Shown piece by piece: positions 7,391 to 16,500 of a stretch of 17,078 nt of DNA. Where the stretch lies: positions 1 to 17,078 of the forward strand of contig CAMBZY010000010.1 of assembly GCA_945872325.1 (NCBI GenBank), given 5' to 3'. This DNA comes from Candidatus Kuenenia stuttgartensis. Its GTDB lineage: Bacteria; Planctomycetota; Planctomycetia; Isosphaerales; Isosphaeraceae. The position numbers and the translations under genes were made by a program. Position 1 is the first letter of the stretch. The number at the start of each line of letters is the position of its first letter. Below the pieces are notes generated by a model that made no database searches, was not told the DNA's origin, and saw only the letters and a list, made by a program, of their open reading frames with translations.

Positions 7391-8119
7391 ATGAGCATTC
7401 CAGCCCCCTACCCTGTACTTAGCGATGCCCAACTGGCTGAACTTCGTAAATACAACAGTCCGACCATCTCGAACGCCATCGAACTGTTCAACTTTACCCC
7501 TCGCCATCTCGGCTTCCTGCCGCACTATATCCGCTGCCTTCTACCCGATCAGGGTGTTATGCTGGGGTATGCCGTAACCGCCCAGACCCGCGCCCTGCCT
7601 GCCAGTGAAGGCGAACTGGCAAAGGGTGAAGACATCCTTGGAGATTACCTCCGTTACGTTGCCGCCATGCCAGGGCCCAAAGTCGCTGTAGGCGAAGACT
7701 TGGATATCACCCCAGGGATCGGCGCCCAATTCGGCGAAGTCACGGCCCTGATTCATAAAAAACTCGGCTGTGTAGGACATGTGACCAGCGGTTGCCCGCG
7801 CGACCTCGATGAAGTGGCACCTCTTGGCTTCCACCTCTTCGGACTTAACCCCTGTGTCAGCCATGCTTATGTGCGGCTCGTTGATTTCGGCAAGCCTGTC
7901 AGAATTGGTGGAGTTGAGGTTCGGCCCGGCGATCTGCTTCACGGCGACAAGCACGGTGTCTGCATCATCCCTCATGAAATTGCCGACAAAGTGGCCGCCG
8001 CATGTGCCCGTATCGAAGCCATTGAAAAGCCAGCCCTCGAAATGTGCCGTCAGGATAACTTCGATCTCGAAGCCTACATCCAAGTACGCAAAGACATGAA
8101 GAAGCAGGCCAGCGAGTGA
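7391..8119 (+). CDS. RraA family protein (HMG/CHA aldolase-like fold)
   Basis: A 242-residue product of the RraA/dimethylmenaquinone-methyltransferase-like family. Motifs include GIGAQFGEV (109-117), GHVTSGCPRDLDEV (129-142) with the Arg137-Asp138 pair that binds substrate and metal in the aldolase members, and PGDLLHGDKHGV (179-190) with Asp181 and Asp186. Members include the RNase E inhibitor RraA and 4-hydroxy-4-methyl-2-oxoglutarate/4-carboxy-4-hydroxy-2-oxoadipate aldolases. At 242 residues it is longer than E. coli RraA (161), which points to an enzyme-like subgroup; the true reaction is unknown. The ATG at 7391 is preceded by no clear ribosome site. The next gene starts inside its last codons. 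A minus-strand reading frame at 7541-8128 is a shadow. Confidence 0.88.
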   Translation: MSIPAPYPVLSDAQLAELRKYNSPTISNAIELFNFTPRHLGFLPHYIRCLLPDQGVMLGYAVTAQTRALPASEGELAKGEDILGDYLRYVAAMPGPKVAVGEDLDITPGIGAQFGEVTALIHKKLGCVGHVTSGCPRDLDEVAPLGFHLFGLNPCVSHAYVRLVDFGKPVRIGGVEVRPGDLLHGDKHGVCIIPHEIADKVAAACARIEAIEKPALEMCRQDNFDLEAYIQVRKDMKKQASE

Positions 8120-8670
8120 TCGCAACACACGTTTCGCAATATCTACAAACGATAAACACCACCATCATAAACCTTTGCATCGCGGTCAGCCTGATCGCAT
8201 GCATGGGTTGCGGAGAGACTGGCGAACTGCTTCAGGCCGACCGCCTGGAACGCGATCAAGCCTTATGGGCAAAATCTGGGCCATCCGATTACAACCTCGA
8301 GTGGCAGTCCATAAGCAGCCACAACCAATCGGTTTATCGAGTTTACGTACGCAACGGCAAGGTGGAATCTGTGCGGTTGGTGCGTCCGGATGGTAAAGCG
8401 ATTGCCCTAAAGCCTGCTGAACCAGAGTTTTACTCCGTTCCTGGACTTTTTCGTACCGTTCGTGAGGAACTGGCCCAAAGTCAGCTAGACAAACCTTTTG
8501 GCCAACCACAAGGAACAACCGTGGTCCTCACAATCCGATCCGATCAAGCGTTTGGTTACCCAACGCTTTATCGTCGCGATATCTTCGGAGTCGATCAACG
8601 GATGGGGATAGATGTGACGCGTTTTGAGCCGACACAGGCCATCATTCCACCGCCTGATCCACCTCGTTAA
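8116..8670 (+). CDS. Lipoprotein resembling the DUF6174 family
   Basis: A 184-residue product with a GTG start overlapping the RraA-family stop by four bases (GTGA), which suggests translational coupling. A hydrophobic leader (residues 13-28) ends in SLIAC, a good lipobox with Cys29; Cys32 in CMGC is a weaker alternative. The mature part has ALWAKSGPSDYNLEW (49-63), VYRVYVRNGKVESVRLV (73-89) and a final FGYPTLYRRDIFGVD, a layout that recalls DUF6174 proteins (W...DY.., V.NG.V, GYP). The tail is proline-rich. It is probably anchored in the envelope. Function unknown; the family match is from memory and moderate. Confidence 0.75.
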   Translation: MIATHVSQYLQTINTTIINLCIAVSLIACMGCGETGELLQADRLERDQALWAKSGPSDYNLEWQSISSHNQSVYRVYVRNGKVESVRLVRPDGKAIALKPAEPEFYSVPGLFRTVREELAQSQLDKPFGQPQGTTVVLTIRSDQAFGYPTLYRRDIFGVDQRMGIDVTRFEPTQAIIPPPDPPR

Positions 8671-8718
8671 TCACTACTGGTAAGATCTTTAGATCAATTC
8701 ATCATACACAAGACCAAA

Positions 8719-9549
8719 ATGGCCAAATCAAAAATCAAACCTGACGAAATTGTTCTCCCTCACCACACGGACGATCAGGCGAACGCGTGGTCTGAATCTG
8801 CTGCAAAATATGGCAGTGAGTTCCTCGATCCGTTTCGCGATTCAGTTGTAAATCCCCTATTAACAATGCTTTCCGAAATCGGTGCCGAGCCGTCTGCAAA
8901 GATGGTTGCAGCCGACTTGGGATGTGGCACCGGGCCACTTCTACAAAGACTTCTCGACCAGTTTGGCGATGTGATTGCGCTCGACTTCGCTGCGGAAATG
9001 CTCACTCAGTGCCGAGAACGACTTGGCCCTGATCGCTCCAAAAGAGTTCGGTTTTTAAACCGGGCGATGCACGAACTGGACGACCTTGCTGGTACGCTCG
9101 ACGTCGCAGTTTCGGTTAACTCTCTGGTCATGCCTGACTTGCGTGTGGTTGACAAAACCTTGAGAAACATCTTTGCTGCCCTTAAACCAGGCGGCCGTTT
9201 CCTTGGAGTTGTCCCATCAATTGACGCCATCCACCACCACAGCCTGATGCTTTGGGATGCTTATCTGGATCAAGGTTATTCCATGGAGGAGTCTGAACGG
9301 CTTGTGGCCACTCACATGGAACATCACATGTACGACTTTGCCTTCGGTAAATTTCGTTTCGGAGACCTGAACCAAAAGTTCTGGCAACCTGACGAACTCA
9401 GGTATCACCTGATGAAAGCAGGGTTTACCGATATCCGAATGGTTCGTCTGGAGTACCCTTGGGACGACTCTCTGGCCGGATACAAACTCCTGAAGAATCA
9501 CCCTAAAACTTGGGACTGGACATTCGAAGCACGCCGTCCCTTATCTTGA
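8719..9549 (+). CDS. Class I SAM-dependent methyltransferase
   Basis: A 276-residue product with a Rossmann methyltransferase core. Motif I is VAADLGCGTG (63-72), motif II is VIALDF with Asp89 contacting the SAM ribose, and LKPGGRFLGVVPS is the post-motif strand typical of Methyltransf_11/25 families. The region after residue 175 (HHHSLMLWDAYLDQGYSMEE) is probably a substrate lid. Substrate unknown. It follows the lipoprotein gene by 48 bases, so it may be third in that transcript. No ribosome site is obvious before the ATG. It converges on another methyltransferase gene 11 bases downstream. Confidence 0.88.
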   Translation: MAKSKIKPDEIVLPHHTDDQANAWSESAAKYGSEFLDPFRDSVVNPLLTMLSEIGAEPSAKMVAADLGCGTGPLLQRLLDQFGDVIALDFAAEMLTQCRERLGPDRSKRVRFLNRAMHELDDLAGTLDVAVSVNSLVMPDLRVVDKTLRNIFAALKPGGRFLGVVPSIDAIHHHSLMLWDAYLDQGYSMEESERLVATHMEHHMYDFAFGKFRFGDLNQKFWQPDELRYHLMKAGFTDIRMVRLEYPWDDSLAGYKLLKNHPKTWDWTFEARRPLS

Positions 9550-9565
9550 TAAACCCTTTATCAAG
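9545..9565. terminator. Perfect inverted repeat across both convergent stop codons
   Basis: CTTGATAAA (9545-9553) and TTTATCAAG (9557-9565) are exact reverse complements around CCC. The plus-strand TGA (9547-9549) and the minus-strand TGA (9563-9561) both lie in the stem, so each transcript would end in this 9-bp hairpin. It is AT-rich and lacks a strong T-run, so it may be a weak bidirectional terminator or a 3' protective hairpin. Confidence 0.5.
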
Positions 9566-10517
9566 AACGCTTTTGGGCCACCATATTCACACCTGATCCG
9601 ATGATCAGGTCGTGATCATAAACCCACTCGTACAGTCGACCCGCCTTTTCAGGCCTGAGCTCTCGTGGCTCCTCGAAACCTTCCTCAAGGTACCATTGCC
9701 GCAATTCCGCCAAAGTGTGATGGCTTTGATACTTCGGAGCATACCAATCGTAATTGTCGCAAAGTCGTAAGTGCTTATCTTCAAAGGTACTGAAGTTGAT
9801 CAACTTGCTACCCGTCTGCTTTAGGCCGGGGACACCGCCAGGGATGGTCAGCAGCTTTGACCAAAATTTCAGAACCGAATCAGGCAGACGGGTTGTCACT
9901 GCACGAAGTGCTTTATTGATAAGCTCTTGTGGCAAAGTGTTGCGGCGATAAAGCCAGACGGCCAGTTGACCACCTGGCTTGACAGATTTCGCCACTTGAG
10001 CGAACGCCTTGCGGGGGTCAGGGCAATGGTGAAGTACCCCTATAGAATACGCGAAATCAAAGACGGATTCGGACAACGGCGGATTCAACAGATCTGCTTG
10101 TATAATATTGACTTGTGGAAGATCCTCACAGACTTTGCGGGCTTTCTCGACAGCACTTGAAAGATCCAGGCCGACCAGCTGAGCTCCAGCTTCCCCAATC
10201 AATCGGGCATATCGCCCCCCGCCCACTCCAGCATCCAGAACCTTCTTCCCAGCAAGATCTTGTGGCCAACATCCGGTTTTGGCATGAAACGTGACTGTGT
10301 CCATCTCCGGACGAATCACTTCGTAACGATTCCACTGTACACCAAAACTCTCGATGTAAGTCTCTCCAGCGAACCGGGGGATTGCACGAACGATCGGAAA
10401 CTCGTGCGTCACAGAACCTTGGCATCGAATCAACTCAGCTTCATGAAGAAGCAGATCTGAGTGGCACCGAGGACAACGAAGGGCACTGAGGTCGATACTG
10501 TAAGTGATACTGTTCAA
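9561..10517 (-). CDS. Methyltransferase with N-terminal zinc-ribbon-like (Trm112-type) domain
   Basis: A 318-residue product. The first 50 residues match a Trm112-like ribbon: LRCPRCHSDL (13-22), then LIRCQGS (29-35) and FPIVRAIPRF (40-49). The usual fourth Cys is Ser35, leaving Cys15, Cys18, Cys32 and possibly His38. The methyltransferase core follows: VLDAGVGGGRY (93-103), VGLDLS with Asp118, and FDFAYSIGVLHHCPDP, typical of Methyltransf_11 proteins. Such proteins often act in surface polysaccharide or lipid modification; the substrate is unknown. The start is a TTG at 10517 with AAGGA 11 bases upstream; an in-frame TGA a short way further upstream and no ATG before residue 71 support it. 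It diverges from tilS. Confidence 0.87.
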   Translation of the reverse strand: MNSITYSIDLSALRCPRCHSDLLLHEAELIRCQGSVTHEFPIVRAIPRFAGETYIESFGVQWNRYEVIRPEMDTVTFHAKTGCWPQDLAGKKVLDAGVGGGRYARLIGEAGAQLVGLDLSSAVEKARKVCEDLPQVNIIQADLLNPPLSESVFDFAYSIGVLHHCPDPRKAFAQVAKSVKPGGQLAVWLYRRNTLPQELINKALRAVTTRLPDSVLKFWSKLLTIPGGVPGLKQTGSKLINFSTFEDKHLRLCDNYDWYAPKYQSHHTLAELRQWYLEEGFEEPRELRPEKAGRLYEWVYDHDLIIGSGVNMVAQKRS

Positions 10518-10581
10518 TGGACTTGAGATCCTTGAGAAAGAGAATCCGCCTCAACCACCCGCAATCTCTTCGACAATCCGT

Positions 10582-10605
10582 TATGATGGATTGACTTAAA
10601 GTCAA
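10582..10605 (+). promoter_or_regulatory. Candidate tilS -10 with an adjacent palindrome
   Basis: TATGAT (10582-10587) matches a -10 at five of six bases, though its -35 is poor. TTGACTTAAAGTCAA (10591-10605) is a perfect 15-base palindrome with one central base. It would cover the expected transcription start, a classical operator position, 33 bases before the tilS ATG. TTGACT could also act as a -35 in either direction. Pattern only; no regulator is known. Confidence 0.35.
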
Positions 10606-10638
10606 ATCTAACACGCAATAGCGGCTACTGACCAGACC

Positions 10639-12162
10639 ATGCCTGAAGTCACTCCTGAAAACGAGCCTGAAAGTCGTCGCTCATCAGATGATCTAGTCGC
10701 AAACCGCATCGTTTCGCACACTTCAAAAGCCATTCGCAAATGGTTGAAAAGCACTAGTCCATCGAGCGTTAGATCTGGGAGTAACTGGATCCTGGCGATT
10801 TCCGGAGGCCCCGATAGTGTGGCTTTGCTTAATGCACTAAAAACGTGCTTTCCGGATCAGCCCCTGATTTTGGCTCATATGAATCATCACTCCCGCGATG
10901 GTTCTGATGCTGACGAAGAATTTGTCCGTCAACTTGCGAAAACCCATTCACTGACTCTCGAAATTGGTCACTGGCAGGCCTCTCGTACAAGTCATTTTGA
11001 ATCAGATGCTCGCAAAGCACGCCACGAATGGCTCTGCACTATTGCAATACAACACAATGCCAGTGCAATACTTACAGCGCATACACTGGATGATCAGGCA
11101 GAGACTCTGCTCATGCGGATCGCTCGCGGAACAGGCCCAACAGGTATGGCGGGTATCCGTCCCTGGAGAAGGCTTAAGGGGACACAGACAGACTTGGTCA
11201 GACCATTTTTAAAAGTCTCGAAGTCAGAGATCATGGACTTCCTGAACCTCTCAAACACCCCATTCTGCATCGACCCCACCAACACGGATACCGATCATCA
11301 GACTCGTGCATGGGTTCGCCAATCGTTGATCCCATCTCTTAAGGATCGTCTCAACCCTTGTTCAGTTCAAGCGTTGGGTCGATTAGCCGATCTCGTTCGT
11401 GAAGAACAGGACCAACTCGGCCTGATCATCCACGACAACTACAAAAAATGTGCGAAACCTGATCTGGTGAACCTCAATTGCGACATTCATCCATCCCGAT
11501 TTCGAACTGCTGGATCGGCTTGGCTGCGTCGCCAGATCCTTCGAAAAATCTGGTCTGAAATGGGCTGGCCGATGCGGGAAATGTCGCTTCAGCATTGGGT
11601 TAGACTCAGCCGATGGATCTCATCCAGATCCATTTTGCACGGATCGATCCTCCATCTTCCCGGCCATATTCAAGCCACAAGAACGGACTCCAGAATCCGT
11701 ATCGAGCATCACCAGAATCGTTTACAAGTCACTTTAGAGGAGAGTGTTAACGACAATTTACCAATCCCGTTCGATTGTCCGGGCGAAGTGATTGCAGATG
11801 ACCTTAAAATTCAGGCAAGCCCGCTTTCAACAATCCCGACCATTCCGGAAATTGTCGCACTCGACCCATCAGAATATGCTGCGATTGATCCAGAAAAACT
11901 GGTTGGTCCAATTTTTCTAAGACATCCTCAGAATGGTGATCGATTTGACCCGCTTGGCCTGCGTGGGCGTCACCAGAAACTCGTAGACTTTTTACGAATT
12001 CAGGGCGTTTCACATCACGACAAGAAGAAGATCTGGATCATGTGCGATCAAATTGGTGTGATCTGGGTCGTGGGGCATCGCATATCCGATCGTGTCAAAA
12101 TCACTTCGGCAAGTCGCTCGGCGTTGCTGATTTCAGCCCGAAGAATTGGGAGCGATTATTGA
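10639..12162 (+). CDS. tilS: tRNA(Ile)-lysidine synthetase
   Basis: A 507-residue product. TilS attaches lysine to C34 of the AUA-reading tRNA-Ile using ATP, an essential reaction in most bacteria. The N-type ATP pyrophosphatase core has the PP-loop ISGGPDSVALL (54-64), LAHMNHHSRDGSDADEEF (78-95) and AHTLDDQAETLLMRIARGTG (147-166). The C-terminal part (about 422-490), with RHPQNGDRFDPLG and KKKIWIM, is the TilS tRNA-binding domain. The protein is longer than the 432-residue E. coli enzyme, with about 45 residues before the core and a long middle region. The ATG at 10639 has no clear ribosome site. Its stop overlaps the next start in TGATG. Confidence 0.95.
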   Translation: MPEVTPENEPESRRSSDDLVANRIVSHTSKAIRKWLKSTSPSSVRSGSNWILAISGGPDSVALLNALKTCFPDQPLILAHMNHHSRDGSDADEEFVRQLAKTHSLTLEIGHWQASRTSHFESDARKARHEWLCTIAIQHNASAILTAHTLDDQAETLLMRIARGTGPTGMAGIRPWRRLKGTQTDLVRPFLKVSKSEIMDFLNLSNTPFCIDPTNTDTDHQTRAWVRQSLIPSLKDRLNPCSVQALGRLADLVREEQDQLGLIIHDNYKKCAKPDLVNLNCDIHPSRFRTAGSAWLRRQILRKIWSEMGWPMREMSLQHWVRLSRWISSRSILHGSILHLPGHIQATRTDSRIRIEHHQNRLQVTLEESVNDNLPIPFDCPGEVIADDLKIQASPLSTIPTIPEIVALDPSEYAAIDPEKLVGPIFLRHPQNGDRFDPLGLRGRHQKLVDFLRIQGVSHHDKKKIWIMCDQIGVIWVVGHRISDRVKITSASRSALLISARRIGSDY

Positions 12163-13457
12163 TGAAATCTAAATTTCGACTGACGATATCGCGCCAGTTT
12201 CATCAGCTGATCCAAGCTGGGCCAAGCCTGATTTTGATTCTTGGTATCGCGTTCGTACTTAGAATCATTGCCTCTGTACTAGTGCAAGTGGTTGCCAGCA
12301 GACGTGGAACAGTTTGTCTGTTTGGAGACACTCCCATCTATTGGGAGTATGCCAAAACCATTGCCAGTTTCAGCACCTATGTCGTTTATCAGTGGGATGT
12401 TCCGCACTATGCCCTGAGAACGCCTGGCTACCCTTTATGGCTTGCTGGATGGATGGTTACGTTCGGCGAATGGGCGTTTCCGATCCGCATCGGGCAATCG
12501 ATTTTGAGTCTCTTTGGAGTCCTCTGGCTCTATCAACTCGCCAAAGAACTTGGCTTCTCCGAAACATCAGCACGCTGGAGCGCCGCATTTCTGGCTTTTG
12601 ACCCGTTTCAGATCATTAGCGTACCGTTACTTCTGACAGAATCAATCTTTACGCCAATCCTTGTCATTTTCATGCTGTATTGGGTCCGCATCATCAAATC
12701 GTACCAGAAACCGCTAGACAGACATGCCGGATTTCTGATCGTTTTCGGTATAATACAAGGACTTCTATCACTTATCAGGCCCGCTTGGTGGCCATTTCTG
12801 TTGGTGATTTACGCCAGTTTCGTCGTTTGGGGATTGATTGACAGACAGTTTCACTATAAATCGTTACTGAGGAACATCTTGTTGCTCCAGTTGGGCTGGT
12901 CAATCATCATGGCGCCCTGGGTGATTCGAAACCAGTTGGTAATCGGTCAACCAGCGATTGGTGGAACATGGGGCGGAGCCAGCCTTTATGACGGTGTTCA
13001 ACCATCAGCCACAGGCTCGAGTGATATGTCGTTTGTGGCGTCTCCTGAATTTCGAGATTTATCTGAAACCGATCAGGACAACCTCTGGAAATCGCTCTCT
13101 TATCGAGAAATCGTTAAGAATCCGGTCCGAATTGCTCGATTGTCTGTCGTTAAACAACTTCGATTTTGGTCCGCCTGGCCGAACGATTCCGCAAAAGTTC
13201 CGGTCGTTGTCAAAGCGATCTGCGGACTGATTGTCTGGCCAGTCTGGGGATTGATGTGTTGTGGGTTATGGAAGAACCGTAAAAACCGATTGGTCTATTT
13301 AGTCGTTTTACCACTGATCTTTACAGCACTTTTACACCTGCTTTTTGTGGGCTCAAGTCGCTATCGCATGGCCGTCATTTTACCTTCGATGGTTCTGACT
13401 GGAGAGGGCATGGTCGTCGTTTGGTCAATGTTTCGTAGAGAGACCCAATTCAGCTGA
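12162..13457 (+). CDS. Integral membrane glycosyltransferase-like protein (GT-C/PMT-type)
   Basis: A 431-residue polytopic membrane protein. The first membrane segment is about residues 22-45. It is followed by FGDTPIYWEYAK (54-65), where Asp56 occupies the place of the catalytic acidic residue in the first external loop of GT-C/ArnT/PMT enzymes, and by RTPGYPLW (86-93), a frequent motif in this group. Several further hydrophobic segments continue to near the end. Such enzymes move sugars from polyprenyl-phosphate donors to lipids or proteins; the acceptor is unknown. The start at 12162 was chosen because TGATG overlaps the tilS stop by one base, indicating coupling, and because the open frame upstream lies inside tilS. 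The call is by topology and motifs and is moderately sure. Confidence 0.8.
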   Translation: MKSKFRLTISRQFHQLIQAGPSLILILGIAFVLRIIASVLVQVVASRRGTVCLFGDTPIYWEYAKTIASFSTYVVYQWDVPHYALRTPGYPLWLAGWMVTFGEWAFPIRIGQSILSLFGVLWLYQLAKELGFSETSARWSAAFLAFDPFQIISVPLLLTESIFTPILVIFMLYWVRIIKSYQKPLDRHAGFLIVFGIIQGLLSLIRPAWWPFLLVIYASFVVWGLIDRQFHYKSLLRNILLLQLGWSIIMAPWVIRNQLVIGQPAIGGTWGGASLYDGVQPSATGSSDMSFVASPEFRDLSETDQDNLWKSLSYREIVKNPVRIARLSVVKQLRFWSAWPNDSAKVPVVVKAICGLIVWPVWGLMCCGLWKNRKNRLVYLVVLPLIFTALLHLLFVGSSRYRMAVILPSMVLTGEGMVVVWSMFRRETQFS

Positions 13458-13525
13458 CCAGGTTTCCGTGAATGTTAAACGTTTATCGGGGAACAACTCG
13501 GCTATGCGAATTCTTCGATTTCAAG

Positions 13526-13537
13526 TAGTTTAAACTA
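13526..13537. promoter_or_regulatory. 12-bp perfect palindrome before the AsmA-like gene
   Basis: TAGTTTAAACTA is self-complementary and lies 42 bases before the AsmA-like start, in the 122-base gap after the glycosyltransferase gene. It could be an operator, but a palindrome this AT-rich may be chance. Confidence 0.25.
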
Positions 13538-13560
13538 GTTCGACCATGCCAAACGAGACC

Positions 13561-13566
13561 AGGAGG
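13561..13566 (+). promoter_or_regulatory. Strong ribosome binding site of the AsmA-like gene
   Basis: AGGAGG, followed by GTC, is the clearest Shine-Dalgarno sequence in the window. It sits 13 bases before the ATG at 13580, slightly farther than ideal, and supports that start. Most other genes here lack such a site. Confidence 0.55.
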
Positions 13567-13579
13567 GTCATCGCAGGCC

Positions 13580-16500
13580 ATGCCACGTAAAAGTTTGCTG
13601 CGCCGATTGATACGGCGCATTCAAATCCTGTTTTTCTTAACAGTTATTCTGGCTGTAAGCCTTGCTGTTGGAGCGTTTTATTACGTTCAGGACGGCGATT
13701 TTCTACGTCAGCGAATCCTGGCGGAAGCACCTCGTTTTTTTCCGACTTCCAAGCTCGAAATTTCTCATGCCCGCATCCGGCCAATCCTTGGCGAATGCAT
13801 TTTGGAACATCTCAAATTATGGCAGAATTTGTCTGTAGCCGAGGCAATCACAACTCAAAACAATCCTCCTGCGGATCCCTTGGCAAAGACCGTTCAACCT
13901 CAGGAAAAACCTTCCAGCCTCTTACCCACATTACGTTTACCATTTGTGAGACTTTTATTTGATCCCTGGAAGATGATCCAGGGCGACTGGCAAATTCAAA
14001 AGGTGGTCGTGGCCCAACCAGCCTTGCGATTAGCCCGCGATGGTTCCGGAAAGTGGAATTTCGATTCGCTTCTGGCCAACCCCTGGCCCATGAAGTCGAT
14101 GGGCAAAGTTCCCACCATTCAGGTGGTTCGTGGAACATTGGAACTCGTTCGAAATGGACCACTTAATGCTGGACTTGGCGAACAGTTGCACCAACCTTTG
14201 CCAGTCGTATTGCGCGACGTGGAAATGCTCATCGAACCAGTCGATGGTACCCGCCAACTCCGATTCACGGGCAGCGCGCAAGGGATCTGGGCGGACCGTG
14301 TGCAGATTGATGGAATCGCGAATCTCGACAAAGGTACTCTTGATTTCAGTGGGTCGCTGAACGGACTTGAGCCAGGCCCAAAAATGCTTGAAGCTGTTGC
14401 GCCTGAATTGGTTACGGAATGGAAAAAATCGGGCCTTTCCGACCTCGAGTGCAACCTGATACTCGAATCCGCTACGGTCCAGATGATCAACGGAGCGCCT
14501 CGACCAAGCAGCTATAAAATGCGTGCCGACTTATTGCGCGGCAAGCTCCAAAGGCCAGATTTACCTTTCCCACTAAACGACTTACGTGCTACTGTGGTCG
14601 TTAAGAATGATCAGATCATCATCGAACGAGCCGAGGCCTATCACGGCAAGACCGTGCTCCGGGCCAGTGGGAAATCGGGGTTCCAGAATTACCGTACAGA
14701 TCCTCTCGATATCACCCTATATGCCATTAACTTACAGATCGATCACCGGCTTCAGAAAGTGACACCGCCGCAGTGGCAAAACTTCTGGGTGGAATATCTA
14801 CCAAAAGGTGAGCTGAACGTGGCTGTGCACATGATCCGCGATCGGCCGGGTGGCGCGATCGGATTTGGTGTGAATACGGAATGTCGTGACGTAGCCATCT
14901 GTTACGAGTTTTTCCCCTATCCGATCGAGCACATCTGGGGCCAGATTACATGGACAGGGAACACGATTCGCTTGGGGAATCCTGATAAACCGCCGTTAGA
15001 AGGCGGGCTCCGTACCATTCTGGGGAACCGGCCAGCGGCCATCACAGGCACAATCCGCAACCCTGGCCCCAAGGCTGAGGTGGATCTCGTCTTTGAAGCT
15101 GAAAATCTGTCGATTGACGAGACTCTGCTCAATGCCCTTCCACCTGACACGCGTCGCGTTGTAGACGCCTTCCAGCCCACCGGTGAAGTCAAAGCCAAAG
15201 CGATGATCACCCGTCGCCCACCCACAAAACCGGGCGACCCAGCGATCGGACAACTGGACGTACAAACCACGATTGATTTGATTGACCGCTGCTCGATCCG
15301 CTGGTCCGGGCTACCTTATCCAGTTCACAACATGAAAGGTCGATTACAGTTACATACGGATCGCTGGACTTTCGAGAATATATCAGGTACCAACGGTACG
15401 GCCAGAATTAGAGGTTTTGGGAAAGTCGAGAGAATTGGTCCAAGGCGTGCCCCTCAGGCTCCATTCCCACGTCGTCGGGCTCGGCCCCAATTGGCAGGAG
15501 TGGCTGAACCGATCCCGCAGCCGAAAATTGGTGGAACTCCTGATAAGCCCGACGCCGTGAAGACCACAGGTAGTCCTTTAAGAACTCATATTGAACTGCA
15601 TGCGGATCATCTCCCGTTCGACGAGCAGTTGCGAACAAGCCTTCCTGATGTCTGGCAAACCACGTGGTCCACACTCAACCCGATCGGGTCGGCCAAAGTC
15701 GATACCCTGATTGACATTGATCCATCGAAAAACCTGAACCTGAATCAGATTACGATCATTCCTGATGCCGAAACAAGGCTGAATCTGGTTGTACAAAAGC
15801 GGACACCTGCCGGTGAACCAGTCCGGAAGCCACTGGAGCTGAGCCTTGATCAGGTCCAAGGTCAATTTGTTTCCACGAACGGCAAAGTTGCGATGTCGGA
15901 TGTCGAATTTCAGTTCCGAAATTCGAAGGTGACGATTCAAAACGGAGAAGTGGTCCTTCAAGGCAACGGGCAGTTCGACCTTTGGACCAAGTCATTGGAA
16001 GCAAGGGACTTACACCTTGATGCGGGCCTGCGTCAGAAGATGTCGCCGGTGATGTCACAATTTGCCCGACGGCTGGATGATGGACGCGCGTTGACATTTC
16101 GGTCCGACTTACGACTGGGCTGGTCAGGTAAGGACTCTGATCCGACCTGGTGCCGATGGGAAAATGGCTTAATCATCTTGAATGGGAATTCGTTCGATGC
16201 CGGTTGGCAGCTCAAGAATCTTCAAGGACAGGTGGAAAATGTCTCAGGCCATTTTGATGGATATGATCTTTCATTGGATGGACTGATCTCACTCGACAGT
16301 ATGTCCGTGAAAGGCATGCCACTGAATCAGTTAAGTGCGCCGATCCGTGTTGAGAAAGGGATTGTGGACCTGCCCAGCATACAAGCCACAGTTCTGGGTG
16401 GGCAGACTTATGGAAATTTGAAAGTACAGATTGAGCAGGAACCCCAATTCGATGGGGGGTTGAAGCTGGTCGGGCTTGATCTTGCAAATTATGCACGCAC

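Noticed and set aside
7541..8128. 195-codon minus-strand frame opposite the RraA-family gene
   Set aside because: Antisense shadow; the plus-strand protein has all the family motifs.
12042..12161. Longer start for the membrane glycosyltransferase inside tilS
   Set aside because: The extra 40 residues are tilS sequence read out of frame; the TGATG junction gives a natural start at 12162.
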